Notes under the pieces: model-generated
Seen by the model: only the letters and a program-made list of their open reading frames with translations
Database searches by the model: none
Told to the model about the DNA's origin: nothing
Source of the DNA: Bacteriovoracaceae bacterium
Lineage (GTDB): Bacteria; Bdellovibrionota; Bacteriovoracia; Bacteriovoracales; Bacteriovoracaceae
Reading direction: 5' to 3'
Assembly: GCA_013141065.1 (NCBI GenBank)
Contig: JABFRR010000018.1
Coordinates: forward strand, 1-64,000
DNA: 64,000 bases
Position numbers and translations under genes: made by a program
Shown: one piece after another, positions 18,364 to 28,286 of the stretch
Position numbering within the stretch: position 1 is the stretch's first letter
How the letters are laid out: each line of letters begins with the position of its first letter

Positions 18364-19703
18364 ATGAGTGAAAGCGATTGGCTAGAAAAAGAATTTAAGA
18401 ATATTGAATTTGGAGATAAAAGACTTCGCGATCGCTTTTTCTCTATGGCGAATATTTTTTCACGACGTCCTGACGAAACTATTAATAAAGCGGTAGTTAA
18501 CTTTGCAGATAAAAAAGCAACTTATCGTCTCTTCAGTCACAAGAATTTCTCGTCAGATAAAATATTATTTGAGCATCGTGAGTCTACTTCTTCGAGACTT
18601 CAAAATGAATCTGTAGCTTTGATGATTCATGATTCTAGCTTTTTTAGCTTCAATTCAAAAAGATCTATAAAAGGCTTAGGTAATATTGGTGGAAAAGCTG
18701 GAGATCAAGAGACTCATGGTTTTATTGGACATTATAGTTTAGCTGTAAATATCAATGATGTACCTCTAGGAGTTATGGCCTTATCAACATGGAGTCGTGC
18801 ATACGATGATATGTGGGAGAAAGAAAGTGATCGTTGGGCAGAGGCAATTTTAGAAACAGAAAAGCATTGTCCTAAAGGCACAAAACTCATTCACGTCGCT
18901 GACAGGGAGGCAGATCAGTTTGAAGTTCTATTTACTTTAATAAAAATAATAAAGATTTTATAATTAGATCCAAGCACGATCGAATAATCGAAAATGGAGA
19001 TCATTATCTTCGCTGGCATTTGAACAAAAAAGAAAACTGATCATGAATTCAAAATATTTCATACGAAGTTAAAAAAAGATGTGGATGCAATTGTAAAGTA
19101 CGGTGAGATAGAATTTTTGATCCTAGCTTCAAACTTAATGGACTTACTTCTGTAAAAAGAAAAGTGGTGTTAAATATATTAGAAATAAGTACGACTGGGG
19201 AAGTTGCAGAGAAAGATCGATTGCACTGGATCTTGCTGACAAGTTTGCCATTGAAAAATTTTGGAGATGCTTCTAGAGTCATTGATTATTATAAGAAACG
19301 CTGGCACATTGAAAATTATTTTAAAATTTTAAAAGATGGCGGATGCAAAGTTGAGAGAGCATCATTAAGAACATTTGAGCGACTAGAAAAATATATCACA
19401 TTATTTTCAGTTATTGCGTGGAGAATTTATTACGTTAAACATTTAGCAGAAGCAGCTCCAGATGAAGATTCAAGTCTTTCTTTTTCAGAAGAAGAATCAC
19501 TCGTTTTGAAAATAGAAAATAAGATATCTGATGATCAAAGAATAACGATTAGAGAGGCCCTACGATTTGTCGCTAAGATGGGGGGCTTTAATGGCCGTAA
19601 AAGCGACGGAGAGCCCGGGACGGTTAGTATTTGGCGAGGATTAATAAAGCTTGAAGCAAAAGTAGAAATGTTCAGATACCTCAAAGAAAAATATCAATTT
19701 TAA
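18364..19703 (+). pseudogene. IS4/IS50-type (Tn5-like) transposase, broken
   Basis: Segment 18364-18963 begins WLEKEFKNIEFGDKRLRDRF and continues DKKATYRLFSHKNFSSDKIL, the Tn5-transposase DNA-binding domain. MIHDSSFFSF and VADREADQFE carry the first two catalytic Asp. The frame is lost at 18940-19160 and resumes at 19164. There YYKKRWHIENYFKILKDGG provides the Y-(2)-R-(3)-E block, followed by a C-terminal domain. The break removes part of the core, so the copy is dead. A 19-bp sequence at 18300-18318 is also found before the IS66-like pseudogene. Confidence 0.75.
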
Positions 19704-19972
19704 TTCTAATAAATCTTCCCGATACAACACCAATCAATAAGTAATTTACAAACCGAGTAGCACCCTTTAAGAAGCGAATCAGTTAGTTTTATGATTTTTT
19801 AGCCAGTTATCCTCGCTGAGGCCGACCAATCTTTTTACACTTTATTTTCGACCATGTAATTATGGGGAAAAGTCAGAAATAGTCTTAATGAGATTCCAGT
19901 CTTTGGTTATCCTTATTAAAGTTTAAAGAGGGGATATTTATTAAATAATTCTTTATATTCACATTACTAATC

Positions 19973-20467
19973 ATGCTTTCTTTTTCTGTTGCAGCTACAG
20001 AAATCCAAAATAACTTGGAGAAACTGGATCAAGAGCTTAGTCATTTAGAAAAAGATAACGATTCAATGACTTCAGAACTTATTAAATCTAAATTTGAACT
20101 GGCCAGGTCAATTGCCTTGGATACTAATCAAAGCGCTGAATTGCGTATATATGCCAATCTCCTATATTCTGGTTACGTGGGAATTTATGCCCAAAAGAAC
20201 TTGTCGCGAAAGCATGGCCAAAAGGCATTTGAAGCATTGAAAGAAAATTTTAGCTTTAGTGCTAATAACAAAATGGCAGCCATTGCCTACGCCAACGCTG
20301 TGATTTTTATTTCTAATAAAGGATGGGCTACAAGATTTCTTATTACGAAAGGTCTCGGTGTAGATTTAAAGCATGAACTAGGAAATGCTAAATCTTATCT
20401 GGTCAAATTAGAACAAGACAACCAAGTAAGTAATACACTTGATCGTCTCGCTAAAATTTTTCTCTAA
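19973..20467 (+). CDS. Secreted helical protein of unknown function, start uncertain
   Basis: A 164-residue frame starts near a hydrophobic stretch: FFIFTLLIMLSFSVAATE runs from a stop at 19946-19948 without an ATG until 19973. This looks like a signal peptide whose true start codon is missing or non-canonical. The ribosome-binding-site-like GAGGGG at 19928 lies too far from the ATG. The body (LEKLDQELSHLEKDNDSMTS onward) is helical with an Ala/Asn-rich core. It may be a gene damaged at its 5' end by the adjacent transposon, or the frame may be slightly wrong. No family is recognised. The preceding 269 bp hold no gene. Confidence 0.4.
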   Translation: MLSFSVAATEIQNNLEKLDQELSHLEKDNDSMTSELIKSKFELARSIALDTNQSAELRIYANLLYSGYVGIYAQKNLSRKHGQKAFEALKENFSFSANNKMAAIAYANAVIFISNKGWATRFLITKGLGVDLKHELGNAKSYLVKLEQDNQVSNTLDRLAKIFL

Positions 20468-20476
20468 AAAACTAAA

Positions 20477-20848
20477 TTATTTAACACCATCAATTGCACG
20501 TATAGTTTGATTCATTGACTGCTCAAGTTGTCTAGCTAGTGCCAATTCTTGTTGAAAACGAATCTGTTCCATTTTCTTTTCAACCATTATACGATTTCTT
20601 TCTTCAAGTCTTTGTCTTAATAATTTTAATCTATCCGAAGAAGAAAGCTTTGGAGCCACTTTTTTTACTTCAACTCTTTTAACTGGAGCTGGAGGGGTAG
20701 GAGCTTCAATTTTATACTGACCTTCAATATTCATTGTAGGGGATTGGATAGCTTCATCGGCTAATGTTAGGTCATCACTAATACTTAATTCAGTTTCAGC
20801 ATGACCATTAAAAGCGACGACTAAGCTCAAAAGCAATAAGTACTTCAT
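20477..20848 (-). CDS. Secreted basic coiled-coil protein, unknown
   Basis: A 123-aa protein with a signal peptide (MKYLLLLSLVVAFNGHA). A Pro-rich linker (KIEAPTPPAPVKRVEVKK) is followed by a charged helix (LKLLRQRLEERNRIMVEKK through ELALARQLEQSMNQ). It has the look of a small periplasmic structural protein. AAGGGAATCTAT gives a ribosome-binding site. No domain is recognised. Confidence 0.55.
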   Translation of the reverse strand: MKYLLLLSLVVAFNGHAETELSISDDLTLADEAIQSPTMNIEGQYKIEAPTPPAPVKRVEVKKVAPKLSSSDRLKLLRQRLEERNRIMVEKKMEQIRFQQELALARQLEQSMNQTIRAIDGVK

Positions 20849-21067
20849 ATAGATTCCCTTGTTGATATCCTGACTATTTCACCAGTTTCTATCCTCGGTG
20901 CATTTGGGTGTAAAGGAGTAGTGTAAAAATGATAACGATATTTATTAAATAGAATCATTTTGGCCCCACAAGATTTGTAAGCATTGAATATGTTGTAATT
21001 AAAAATTGGCATCAGTGTTGCTCCTAAGCCCACATGCCAGGTCGGCATAAATTCTGAGGGGGATTTA

Positions 21068-21700
21068 ATGAAAAAAATGATGACGTTGTTGGGACTCTTA
21101 TTGCTTAGTACTTCTTGTTTGACTCTCGATGGTCATCTCAGGGTAACAGAATCGTTTAGCGTAAAAAAGAAAGGTGGATTTCTAAATCTAAAATTAAAAG
21201 ATGTGACAGTAGCTCCTGCAGTTTATAGTGCGAGTTTGAAAGTTAAGAGTGATAAGAATTATACACTCGAGCTCTCTGGTGGTTCACTTGGAAAAATTCT
21301 TGTGCCGATTAAAGCTGATAGTGATTTAGATATTCCAACTGATGGGGCATTTCACATTTCACATGAAAAAATCAATCAGCCTTTTGATCTCTCTGGTGTG
21401 ATCAATACAGATGTTAACCACTATGGATATACTGATGCAATCGAAAATTGCTCTAGAAATGTCACTGAAAATAAATGTGAAAAAGTGTGTGCAAAAGACA
21501 CCGGCAAGTGTGACATTGTTTGTAAAGATGTCGTAACGGCAATAGAAGGAAGAAAAGAAGTAAGTTACCATTACCGATCAATTCACCGTGATCTAAGTTT
21601 AGAATTTATGAAAGCGGGATCGACTGGGATAATAGCTACATTTTCTGGACGTGATTTACAAACAGATAAAATCATCGACCGCGAGAGTGCTTGTCGCTAA
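21068..21700 (+). CDS. Lipoprotein, unknown
   Basis: A 210-aa protein with a type II signal peptide ending in the lipobox STSC at about residues 14-17. The mature part is predicted to be beta-rich. It contains five cysteines in a cluster (NCSRNVTENKCEKVCAKD, then GKCDIVC), which suggests disulfides or a metal site. It is followed by a strong palindromic terminator. The divergent minus-strand gene at 20477-20848 shares its upstream region. Confidence 0.6.
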   Translation: MKKMMTLLGLLLLSTSCLTLDGHLRVTESFSVKKKGGFLNLKLKDVTVAPAVYSASLKVKSDKNYTLELSGGSLGKILVPIKADSDLDIPTDGAFHISHEKINQPFDLSGVINTDVNHYGYTDAIENCSRNVTENKCEKVCAKDTGKCDIVCKDVVTAIEGRKEVSYHYRSIHRDLSLEFMKAGSTGIIATFSGRDLQTDKIIDRESACR

Positions 21701-21711
21701 TAAAAGAAATA

Positions 21712-21737
21712 AAAAAAGGGCCCTAGGGCCCTTTTTT
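21712..21737. terminator. Bidirectional terminator (perfect palindrome)
   Basis: A6 - GGGCCCTAGGGCCC - T6 is a perfect 26-bp palindrome between the convergent lipoprotein and icd genes. The A/T runs make it work on both strands. Confidence 0.85.
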
Positions 21738-21744
21738 ATGCAAG

Positions 21745-22971
21745 TTACATTTTTAAAGATTTTTTAAGATTTTCATCAATAGCATCTAAAAACTTTTCAG
21801 TTGTTAAATAGTTTTCACTGCTGACTTTGTCTCCATAAATACAAACAGCTAAGTCTTTAGTCATTTTTCCAGATTCAACTGTCTCGACACAAACTCTTTC
21901 AAGTGTTTCACTGAAATGAATGAGTTCTTGATTGCTATCGAGTTTTCCACGGTGACCTAAGCCTCTTGTCCATGCAAAAATAGAAGCAATCGGATTAGTT
22001 GATGTCGGCTTTCCTTGCTGGTGCATTCTGTAGTGACGTGTAACTGTCCCATGAGCCGCTTCGGCTTCCATCGTTTTTCCATCTGGAGTAATTAATACAG
22101 AAGTCATTAATCCAAGTGAACCAAAACCTTGAGCTACAGTGTCTGATTGAACATCACCATCGTAGTTTTTACAGGCCCAAATAAAATCTCCATTCCACTT
22201 AAGGGCCGAAGCTACCATGTCGTCAATGAGTCTATGTTCGTAAGTAATCCCAAGAGACTCGAATTTCTTTTTATAATCATTTTCGTAAATATCTTGGAAG
22301 ATATCTTTAAAGCGACCGTCGTATTTTTTTAAGATAGTATTTTTTGAAGAAAAATAAAGTGGCCATTTTTTAGAGAGGGCCATGTTAAAACAAGAATGAG
22401 CAAACCCTTTTATTGATTCATCAGTGTTATACATTGCAAGGGCAACACCATCGCCTTTAAAGTTATAGACTTCTTTTTGGATCGTTTCTCCGTTAGCTCC
22501 TTCGAAAGTCAAAGTGAGCTTTCCAGGACCTTTAGTGACAAAATCAGTAGCGCGGTATTGATCACCAAAAGCATGACGTCCAATCATAATTGGTTTGGTC
22601 CAATTAGGAACTAAACGTGGAACATTTTTACAGATAATTGGTTCTCTGAAAACCGTTCCATCTAAAATATTACGAATTGTACCGTTTGGTGACTTCCACA
22701 TTTCTTTGAGATTAAATTCTTTTACGCGTGCTTCATCTGGAGTGATCGTCGCACATTTAATACCAACATTATATTTTTTGATAGCCTCTGCTGCATCAAT
22801 TGTTACTTGATCATTTGTTTTATCTCGATACTCCATTCCTAGATCGTAGTATTTAATATCAATATCTAAGTAGGGAAGAATGAGTTTATCTTTAATAAAT
22901 TTCCAGATAATTCTCGTCATCTCATCGCCATCGAGTTCGACAACAGGATTGGCCACTTTAATTTTACTCAT
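21745..22971 (-). CDS. icd: NADP-dependent isocitrate dehydrogenase, eukaryote-like type
   Basis: A 408-aa enzyme that oxidises isocitrate to 2-oxoglutarate in the TCA cycle. It has [15 protein letters not shown] at the N-terminus, [19 protein letters not shown] for substrate binding, and [31 protein letters not shown] near the C-terminus carries the NADP-binding segment. These motifs and the length are those of the homodimeric eukaryotic/mitochondrial-like IDH clade found in some bacteria, not of the E. coli type. It is monocistronic, with the palindromic terminator behind it. Confidence 0.93.
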   Translation of the reverse strand: MSKIKVANPVVELDGDEMTRIIWKFIKDKLILPYLDIDIKYYDLGMEYRDKTNDQVTIDAAEAIKKYNVGIKCATITPDEARVKEFNLKEMWKSPNGTIRNILDGTVFREPIICKNVPRLVPNWTKPIMIGRHAFGDQYRATDFVTKGPGKLTLTFEGANGETIQKEVYNFKGDGVALAMYNTDESIKGFAHSCFNMALSKKWPLYFSSKNTILKKYDGRFKDIFQDIYENDYKKKFESLGITYEHRLIDDMVASALKWNGDFIWACKNYDGDVQSDTVAQGFGSLGLMTSVLITPDGKTMEAEAAHGTVTRHYRMHQQGKPTSTNPIASIFAWTRGLGHRGKLDSNQELIHFSETLERVCVETVESGKMTKDLAVCIYGDKVSSENYLTTEKFLDAIDENLKKSLKM

Positions 22972-23059
22972 ACGTATATTCCTCGTGCTGGTAAGGTTGA
23001 TTTTTTCAGATACTAATCTATGTGAATTGTTAGAGTTCGTCGATATGCAGTGCTATGGG

Positions 23060-23467
23060 TTAGGCAGCTATTGAAGTGATTAACTTATAATATTTTTTAG
23101 CCCGCTCAATTATAGGAGTATAATTTGTCGAGTGGACAATATATTCATTTGCACCCATAAAAACTAATTCACACACTTCATCCTCATTGTCATTTTTTGA
23201 AACATAGAGAATAGGTAGTTCTTTTTTTGTTTTAGTGATTCTAATCAAGGAAATAGCTTCAAAACCCGGCATGTCTTTCATATTTTCATTTATAATAATG
23301 AGACTATAATTATTATTAGTTTCGAGAAGATGAAGCAAATGAAAACCACCAATAGCAAGTTCAACTTCAAATTTATCCATTCTTAATTTGGCAGCAAGGT
23401 TATTTCTAAAATTTAAATCTTCGCTTGCCACAAGAATTTTAAAACTAGGCTCTGTAATCACACTCAT
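23060..23467 (-). CDS. Pseudo-receiver (REC-fold) protein without phosphoacceptor Asp
   Basis: A 135-aa stand-alone protein with the CheY-like pattern: ILVASEDLNFRNNL, SLIIINENMKDMPGFE, then PILYVSKND and MGANEYIVHSTNY. The position of the phospho-accepting Asp is Asn60, and the conserved Lys of the 'VxKP' loop is His112. The acidic pair (Glu16, Asp17) and a Ser at the switch position remain. It therefore keeps the fold but probably is not phosphorylated in the usual way. Its ATG overlaps the stop of the large upstream gene (ATGA), indicating coupling. Confidence 0.7.
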   Translation of the reverse strand: MSVITEPSFKILVASEDLNFRNNLAAKLRMDKFEVELAIGGFHLLHLLETNNNYSLIIINENMKDMPGFEAISLIRITKTKKELPILYVSKNDNEDEVCELVFMGANEYIVHSTNYTPIIERAKKYYKLITSIAA

Positions 23468-26400
23468 GATTTTTTCCTAAAGCTTTTTACAGCATTGGTG
23501 ACTAGGTTTTCTGCTTCAGTGTAAATGCGTTGCTGTTCAATTTCATCGATAGTAGTTCCTTTGAATTTTGGTATTAAGACTTTTTCTTTTAAATACATCT
23601 CAGCTTTTTTGCCGTCTGCTGATGTTCTTACTTTTTCCCAGTCAAGTGCATTTTCACCATAGAGTGCTTTTGCAAAAAACTTTTTAACTCCGCTCATTTC
23701 ACTAATTTGTTTTTGTATACCGAGTATGATGACTTTTTCACCAAAACTTGGAGCATCGACGAGCACTTGGATTACACTATCCTTGATTGCCTTCAAGCTT
23801 GCTCTATAGGCTACATTTTTAGTGTCAACATTATCGATTAAAATAGGTTTTAAAACTTTACTCATAACTAGGTCCTTAATCTTACTTCCTTCTTTTGAAT
23901 TAAAAATTTCTTCAAAATTCTCCCTCTTTAAAAGTGCCGCTCTAATGTCCATTGGGACATCTTTTTCAGAAATCGTTGCAAAAGAATCTTTTACCGTCCC
24001 TCTGACGATGGCCTTTAAGAGTTGATCCAAGCCACCACTTTGATAAAGAAAATCGAGTAAATCTTTTTTTGCCTGTGTTGTTTTTGCAACGTCATTAAAA
24101 TCAGTGGCCAAGGTTTCAATTACACCTGCAAGTGTCTGTTTTGCGTTGTCTGGATTATATTCAATATATTGAGAGAGTAATTTTGCCAAAACTTTAACGG
24201 ACGAATCGATATTGGCAGCCAGTTGAGGAGTATAAGGAGAAGAAGGAAATAGGACACTGACGCAAGGTAAGAGATTCGAAAAATCTTGCTTTAAAAGTGT
24301 CGTCGCCGCATCTTTTTGATCTGTGGTCATCCAGCCAGCAATGCTTGATCTTACAATACTCATACCTCGAGAGGTTAGATTATCCGTGCATACCGTTAGC
24401 TTAGTGGTAAGACCATCATTCATATTCACATCTTCTAGGTTTTTCAGACAGGTCTTATAAAGAGCAATCGCATTATCTATGTTTTTCTTTTGTTGATTAT
24501 ATTCTTCGGTGCCTAGTGTTTGTAACATCAAATAATTCATTTTTAATTCGCCTAAGTTATTGGCGAAGCTAAGAGCATATTTTTTTAGGCAATTATCAAG
24601 GTGAGCGCTAAGTTGGTCACCAGCGAGTTTAGCCTCTGTACATTTAGTGAAAGTGTCTTCAACTGTTTTAAGCGTTGGTGGGTATTCGTCTGTGGAAAGT
24701 TGAATTTTGGCTTTAGCACGGCCGTAATTATGCACAATGTTTTTTGTAGCACTTCTTAATAACTCGTCTATACATTCATTAGTGACTAACGATTTACTCA
24801 TACAAGCTTGGAAATTTCCAACAAGTAAACCTCCCAATTCCACGCGCTTTTTCGAGAGATCAAGACCTGGCCGGTCTTTAAGGTATTTTGCCAGTGCGGT
24901 GTTAACTTGGTCAGTACCAACTTCAATCGTCGTTGAATTGGCTATTTTGTCGGAACAAACATAGAGATTTTTTGTGAAATCACTAATCGAAAACTCTGCT
25001 GAATCTTTTGAAGCAAGACATTCCCCAAGAGATTTCTTAAATCGATTTTCAATTAAGGCTTTTTCAGCAAGTCGCTCTGAATACATGGTCCCTAAACTAT
25101 TATTTAATTGAGTTTCACCGAAAAAGAAGGCAATGCTTTTTATAGATTTTTTTATACAAGAATTAACCTGATTCATAACTGGTGCAGAAAGAGGGGCTTC
25201 GATACAAGCTTTATTCGATTTGTTTAAAGAAGTTAAAAAATTATCAACATCAGATTTACTTAATTTGAGTTTATTTAAGCCACCGGCTTTTTCAAGATAG
25301 GCCATAACTTCTTTTGAAAAACTTATTTCTGTGATTTCGAGTGCTGCTTCAATTGATAAAATATTTGAGCATTTTTCCAGAGATGAATCTGTAGGCATTT
25401 CGCCTATGCAGTTGGCAAATTTTTCATTAACCATTTTTTTAATTAAGACACTTGTCTGAGCTTCGCTTAAATTTCCTTTGGCAGTGCTTCGAATTTGATA
25501 ATCAGCAACTTGAAGTGCTACTGCACGTGTTAATTTCCCCGTACACGAATCAATTCTTTGTGTTAAGTCAGTGGACTCTGAAATGTTGCTCGGCAAAGAT
25601 TTTTCTACACACTTTGAGAAACTGGCCACGGATACAACGCTCAGTTCATTTTTTTTCGGCATCGAATCAGGAATGGCTTCAGCGAGCTTTATAGTGGCTA
25701 TTTTTTGTGAAAACGAAATAATGGTTTTTTTCAGGCAAGACTCTCGAGCAAGATTACTTTGTTGGTTGCTCCAGCAGCTATTAAGAAGTTGTAATCCCTC
25801 GTTAGAAGTTTTATTTGATAATGCCTTATCAGACTTAATCGACTTTTGGGCAGTTTCAGTAAGTATTTGGCCGACAACTTTTAAAGTGACTTCATTAGTT
25901 ATAATACGTTTACAGCTTTCAATGTTTAAAAGACCATTAAGTCGTTCACCTTTGGCTTTTTGTCCATCAGCACATATTTTAAACTGTTTTCCTTTTTCAC
26001 TAGCTAATTTTTTAACTTCTTGAGGTGAGAGTTTTTCATTTATTGCTGGAGTGTTTTCAATTTTATCTTGAACTAAAAATGTTCCAGTTGAACCAATGAG
26101 ATTATCGATACAATTCGTAAATTGATCAGTGTAAGAGATTTTTGAATTAACATCCGAACCTACTTTTTTATTACATTCTTCAAATGTCGGCCACACGGCA
26201 ATTTTTATATTTTTACCTTGTTGTGAACTACTGGCTTTAGAGTTAATTATTTTTGTTAATGAGTCTTCTGTAACTTTTAATACACCCGATTTCATACTGG
26301 AAAGTGCACAGGACTTAACATCTGCCCCAGTCGATTCTTTATTCTTTGGTAGACATGTCTTATAAAGATCGGTTTGAGCTTTATTAAAAGGAGATCTCTC

Positions 26401-26994
26401 CATTTCTGGAAGTGCAGGGGTTAGGTTGGCCTTAGAAAGTTCATAAACTATACCAATACCAGTGCTTGGAACTAAACTGGAAATCAATGCATCTAAACAG
26501 TGGTTTGCATCAAATTGAAAATTCATCGCTCCAGTCATACATCCATTAAATGGCTGAACTAATTTATTGACCCAAAGCCTTCTTCTTGCTGGATCAGCTA
26601 CACCTTCTTTTTCTAAAATACGATCTGCAAATTTAGCAATAAGGTTATTTCCTAAAAATTTATAAAAGCTTGTTAAGTTTTCATCTGTTACATCAGTGAG
26701 ATGAGCACGGATACCTTCTTTGACGATTGTTGAAACAAATGAATCGAGCTCACCTTTTAAGGGAAAGTAAGAAGCTAGGTCTTTTTTTCTAGGTTCTACT
26801 CGTGCGTAAACTTTCTTTTCTATATCAACTCGAAAAACACTTGCCGCTTTTGCCGTTAATTTAGAAGTTAAGTAATGACCAAAAGTTGATTCTTGCTTGT
26901 AGTTGATGGGCATTATTAATGAAATACCATCTAACTCACTAGAATTGGCATTATTAAGAAATCCCGTGAGCATTAATATTAGTAATTTTTTCAT
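23464..26994 (-). CDS. Large exported protein with about 12 cysteine-pair helical repeats
   Basis: A 1176-aa protein with a signal peptide (MKKLLILMLTGFLNNANSS). From about residue 150 to 870 it is built of roughly 60-75-residue units. Each has a Cys shortly before a helix and a second Cys 10-25 residues later, for example TCLPKNKESTGADVKSC, ACMSKSLVTNEC and KCTEAKLAGDQLSAHLDNC. I count 12 such pairs plus one single Cys. The remaining C-terminal third is helical without cysteines. Disulfide-pinned helical hairpins in the periplasm are the likely structure. No family is recognised. It is co-translated with the pseudo-receiver gene downstream. Confidence 0.7.
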   Translation of the reverse strand: MKKLLILMLTGFLNNANSSELDGISLIMPINYKQESTFGHYLTSKLTAKAASVFRVDIEKKVYARVEPRKKDLASYFPLKGELDSFVSTIVKEGIRAHLTDVTDENLTSFYKFLGNNLIAKFADRILEKEGVADPARRRLWVNKLVQPFNGCMTGAMNFQFDANHCLDALISSLVPSTGIGIVYELSKANLTPALPEMERSPFNKAQTDLYKTCLPKNKESTGADVKSCALSSMKSGVLKVTEDSLTKIINSKASSSQQGKNIKIAVWPTFEECNKKVGSDVNSKISYTDQFTNCIDNLIGSTGTFLVQDKIENTPAINEKLSPQEVKKLASEKGKQFKICADGQKAKGERLNGLLNIESCKRIITNEVTLKVVGQILTETAQKSIKSDKALSNKTSNEGLQLLNSCWSNQQSNLARESCLKKTIISFSQKIATIKLAEAIPDSMPKKNELSVVSVASFSKCVEKSLPSNISESTDLTQRIDSCTGKLTRAVALQVADYQIRSTAKGNLSEAQTSVLIKKMVNEKFANCIGEMPTDSSLEKCSNILSIEAALEITEISFSKEVMAYLEKAGGLNKLKLSKSDVDNFLTSLNKSNKACIEAPLSAPVMNQVNSCIKKSIKSIAFFFGETQLNNSLGTMYSERLAEKALIENRFKKSLGECLASKDSAEFSISDFTKNLYVCSDKIANSTTIEVGTDQVNTALAKYLKDRPGLDLSKKRVELGGLLVGNFQACMSKSLVTNECIDELLRSATKNIVHNYGRAKAKIQLSTDEYPPTLKTVEDTFTKCTEAKLAGDQLSAHLDNCLKKYALSFANNLGELKMNYLMLQTLGTEEYNQQKKNIDNAIALYKTCLKNLEDVNMNDGLTTKLTVCTDNLTSRGMSIVRSSIAGWMTTDQKDAATTLLKQDFSNLLPCVSVLFPSSPYTPQLAANIDSSVKVLAKLLSQYIEYNPDNAKQTLAGVIETLATDFNDVAKTTQAKKDLLDFLYQSGGLDQLLKAIVRGTVKDSFATISEKDVPMDIRAALLKRENFEEIFNSKEGSKIKDLVMSKVLKPILIDNVDTKNVAYRASLKAIKDSVIQVLVDAPSFGEKVIILGIQKQISEMSGVKKFFAKALYGENALDWEKVRTSADGKKAEMYLKEKVLIPKFKGTTIDEIEQQRIYTEAENLVTNAVKSFRKKS

Positions 26995-27119
26995 AGGTCA
27001 TTCCTAAAAATTTATCTATATGGTTTAACGGCTCATGGAAGCAGATTCTTTAAGGATTGGTGCCATAAAGTAACTCTTTTTCTTACGGTGATATAAAAAT
27101 ACTAACACCTGAGTAAAAA

Positions 27120-27169
27120 GATCGACTTCAGAACTAATAGAATGCTAATAAACAACAATACCGTCGATC
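27120..27169. promoter_or_regulatory. Shared upstream motif GATCGAC...GTCGATC (copy 1)
   Basis: GATCGAC (27120-27126) and its inverse GTCGATC (27163-27169) lie 31 bp before the start of the first lipoprotein gene. The second paralogue has the same pair at 28205-28211 and 28245-28251, with 43-bp and 40-bp offsets between half sites. An AAAAAG/AAAAGG run precedes the left half in both. It could be an operator or a promoter element. Confidence 0.45.
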
Positions 27170-27199
27170 AAGTCGACAAACTTTTCAATGAGGTGTTTC

Positions 27200-28042
27200 A
27201 TGAAAAAATCGTTCTTAAAATTATCTATGCTTGCTGTTCTTGCTAGTTGCGGTGGTGGTGGTGGTGGAAGTGCTCCGGCTCCAGTTCTAAGTGCGTACCA
27301 GAATCCCTCAATCTTAGCTTCTGAATTTGTTTCTTCACTTAACTCTGTTGATTCGACTTATTCGTCTAGAGTTGAACTCTACACTAATGAGACTTTAAGA
27401 TCAGGAGTAGTTGGTCAAGATGATTGGTTCGTTATCTACGACGCAAAATTTAGCGAATACAAAGCAGTAAGTCTTCAGTACGTTCGTTCAATTGTTTACT
27501 ACGATTACTATGCTAATAACTCTGCAGTAGCTTCTGAATTTAGAAAAATTGAAAGAGATGATGTTTTAGCTGGAAGTGTAAACGGGGATTTCTACGGAAA
27601 TGACTACGAAGTTGTAGATAGATTATCTTCTGGTTACTACGAAGGTCGTCAATCAGGTTACCTATATGAAGACGAAGCAGGTTCAACAGATGTTTCTCTA
27701 CTTGCAAAAGAACAAGAACAAAAGAAATTTTTCGAAAAAGCAGCTAAGGTATCTTTCGTTTATAACGTAAGCTTAGAAACTTCTATGTCAATGATCACTC
27801 TTGGATCAAAAATGGAAAAAATGCTTTCACGTGCTAATGGTGAATTAACACAAGAAGATCAAGCAGCACTTTTAGGAGATCTTAAGACTCTTACAGGTGT
27901 TAGTTTAGAAGAACTTCAAGCAGCTTCAGAAAGCAATACTGCTAAAGATGAAGTTCTAGCTAAAGTTGCAGCTAAAATTGGTACTTCTGCTCAAAATTTA
28001 GAGCAAAAATTCTTACCAGAAGTTTTTGGATTAACTCTCTAG
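27200..28042 (+). CDS. Lipoprotein paralogue 1, unknown function
   Basis: The ATG at 27200 has GAGGTG in front and gives 280 aa; the in-frame ATG at 27188 lacks a ribosome-binding site. The lipobox LASC is followed directly by GGGGGG and a short PAP spacer. The mature domain is acidic and Tyr-rich (SIVYYDYYANN, DRLSSGYYEGRQSGYLYEDE), with a helical C-terminal third. It is about 80% identical by eye to the product of 28287-29222, so the two arose by tandem duplication. The Gly linker and lipobox place it on the outer membrane or cell surface. Its function is unknown. Confidence 0.7.
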   Translation: MKKSFLKLSMLAVLASCGGGGGGSAPAPVLSAYQNPSILASEFVSSLNSVDSTYSSRVELYTNETLRSGVVGQDDWFVIYDAKFSEYKAVSLQYVRSIVYYDYYANNSAVASEFRKIERDDVLAGSVNGDFYGNDYEVVDRLSSGYYEGRQSGYLYEDEAGSTDVSLLAKEQEQKKFFEKAAKVSFVYNVSLETSMSMITLGSKMEKMLSRANGELTQEDQAALLGDLKTLTGVSLEELQAASESNTAKDEVLAKVAAKIGTSAQNLEQKFLPEVFGLTL

Positions 28043-28073
28043 TTTTTAGATACTAATACAATAATGATCAAAG

Positions 28074-28103
28074 AAGGCCTGCTGTATAGCGGGCCTTTTT
28101 TTT
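28074..28103 (+). terminator. Intrinsic terminator after lipoprotein 1
   Basis: AAGGCCTGC (28074-28082) pairs with GCGGGCCTT (28089-28097), with one G-U pair, around TGTATA. T8 follows. Confidence 0.85.
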
Positions 28104-28204
28104 GTCATTTTGGTGTCATAAGGAAACTTGATTGGCCTTATAGGTGTCAGTTTGCATCCGAAATTTCAGGAGAATATTTTAAAAACTTACAAGTTGACCA
28201 AAAG

Positions 28205-28251
28205 GATCGACTATTTATTTGATGCTTGTTACTTATTATTCATTGTCGATC
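28205..28251. promoter_or_regulatory. Shared upstream motif GATCGAC...GTCGATC (copy 2)
   Basis: This is the second copy of the inverted heptamer pair, 36 bp upstream of the second lipoprotein start. TTGACC at 28194-28199 could be a -35 box, though no good -10 at the right distance is evident. Confidence 0.45.
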
Positions 28252-28286
28252 TACACGACACTTAACTCTCGGGGGGGAATTATTAT

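Noticed and set aside
20845-20961. Small minus-strand ORF overlapping the start of the 20477-20848 gene (ATGA)
   Set aside because: The overlap could indicate coupling, but there is no clear ribosome-binding site, no family match and it sits in a divergent promoter region; evidence is too weak to call.
25571-26023. Plus-strand 150-aa ORF antisense to the large cysteine-repeat gene
   Set aside because: It is a shadow of the long minus-strand gene, with no ribosome-binding site or recognisable domain.
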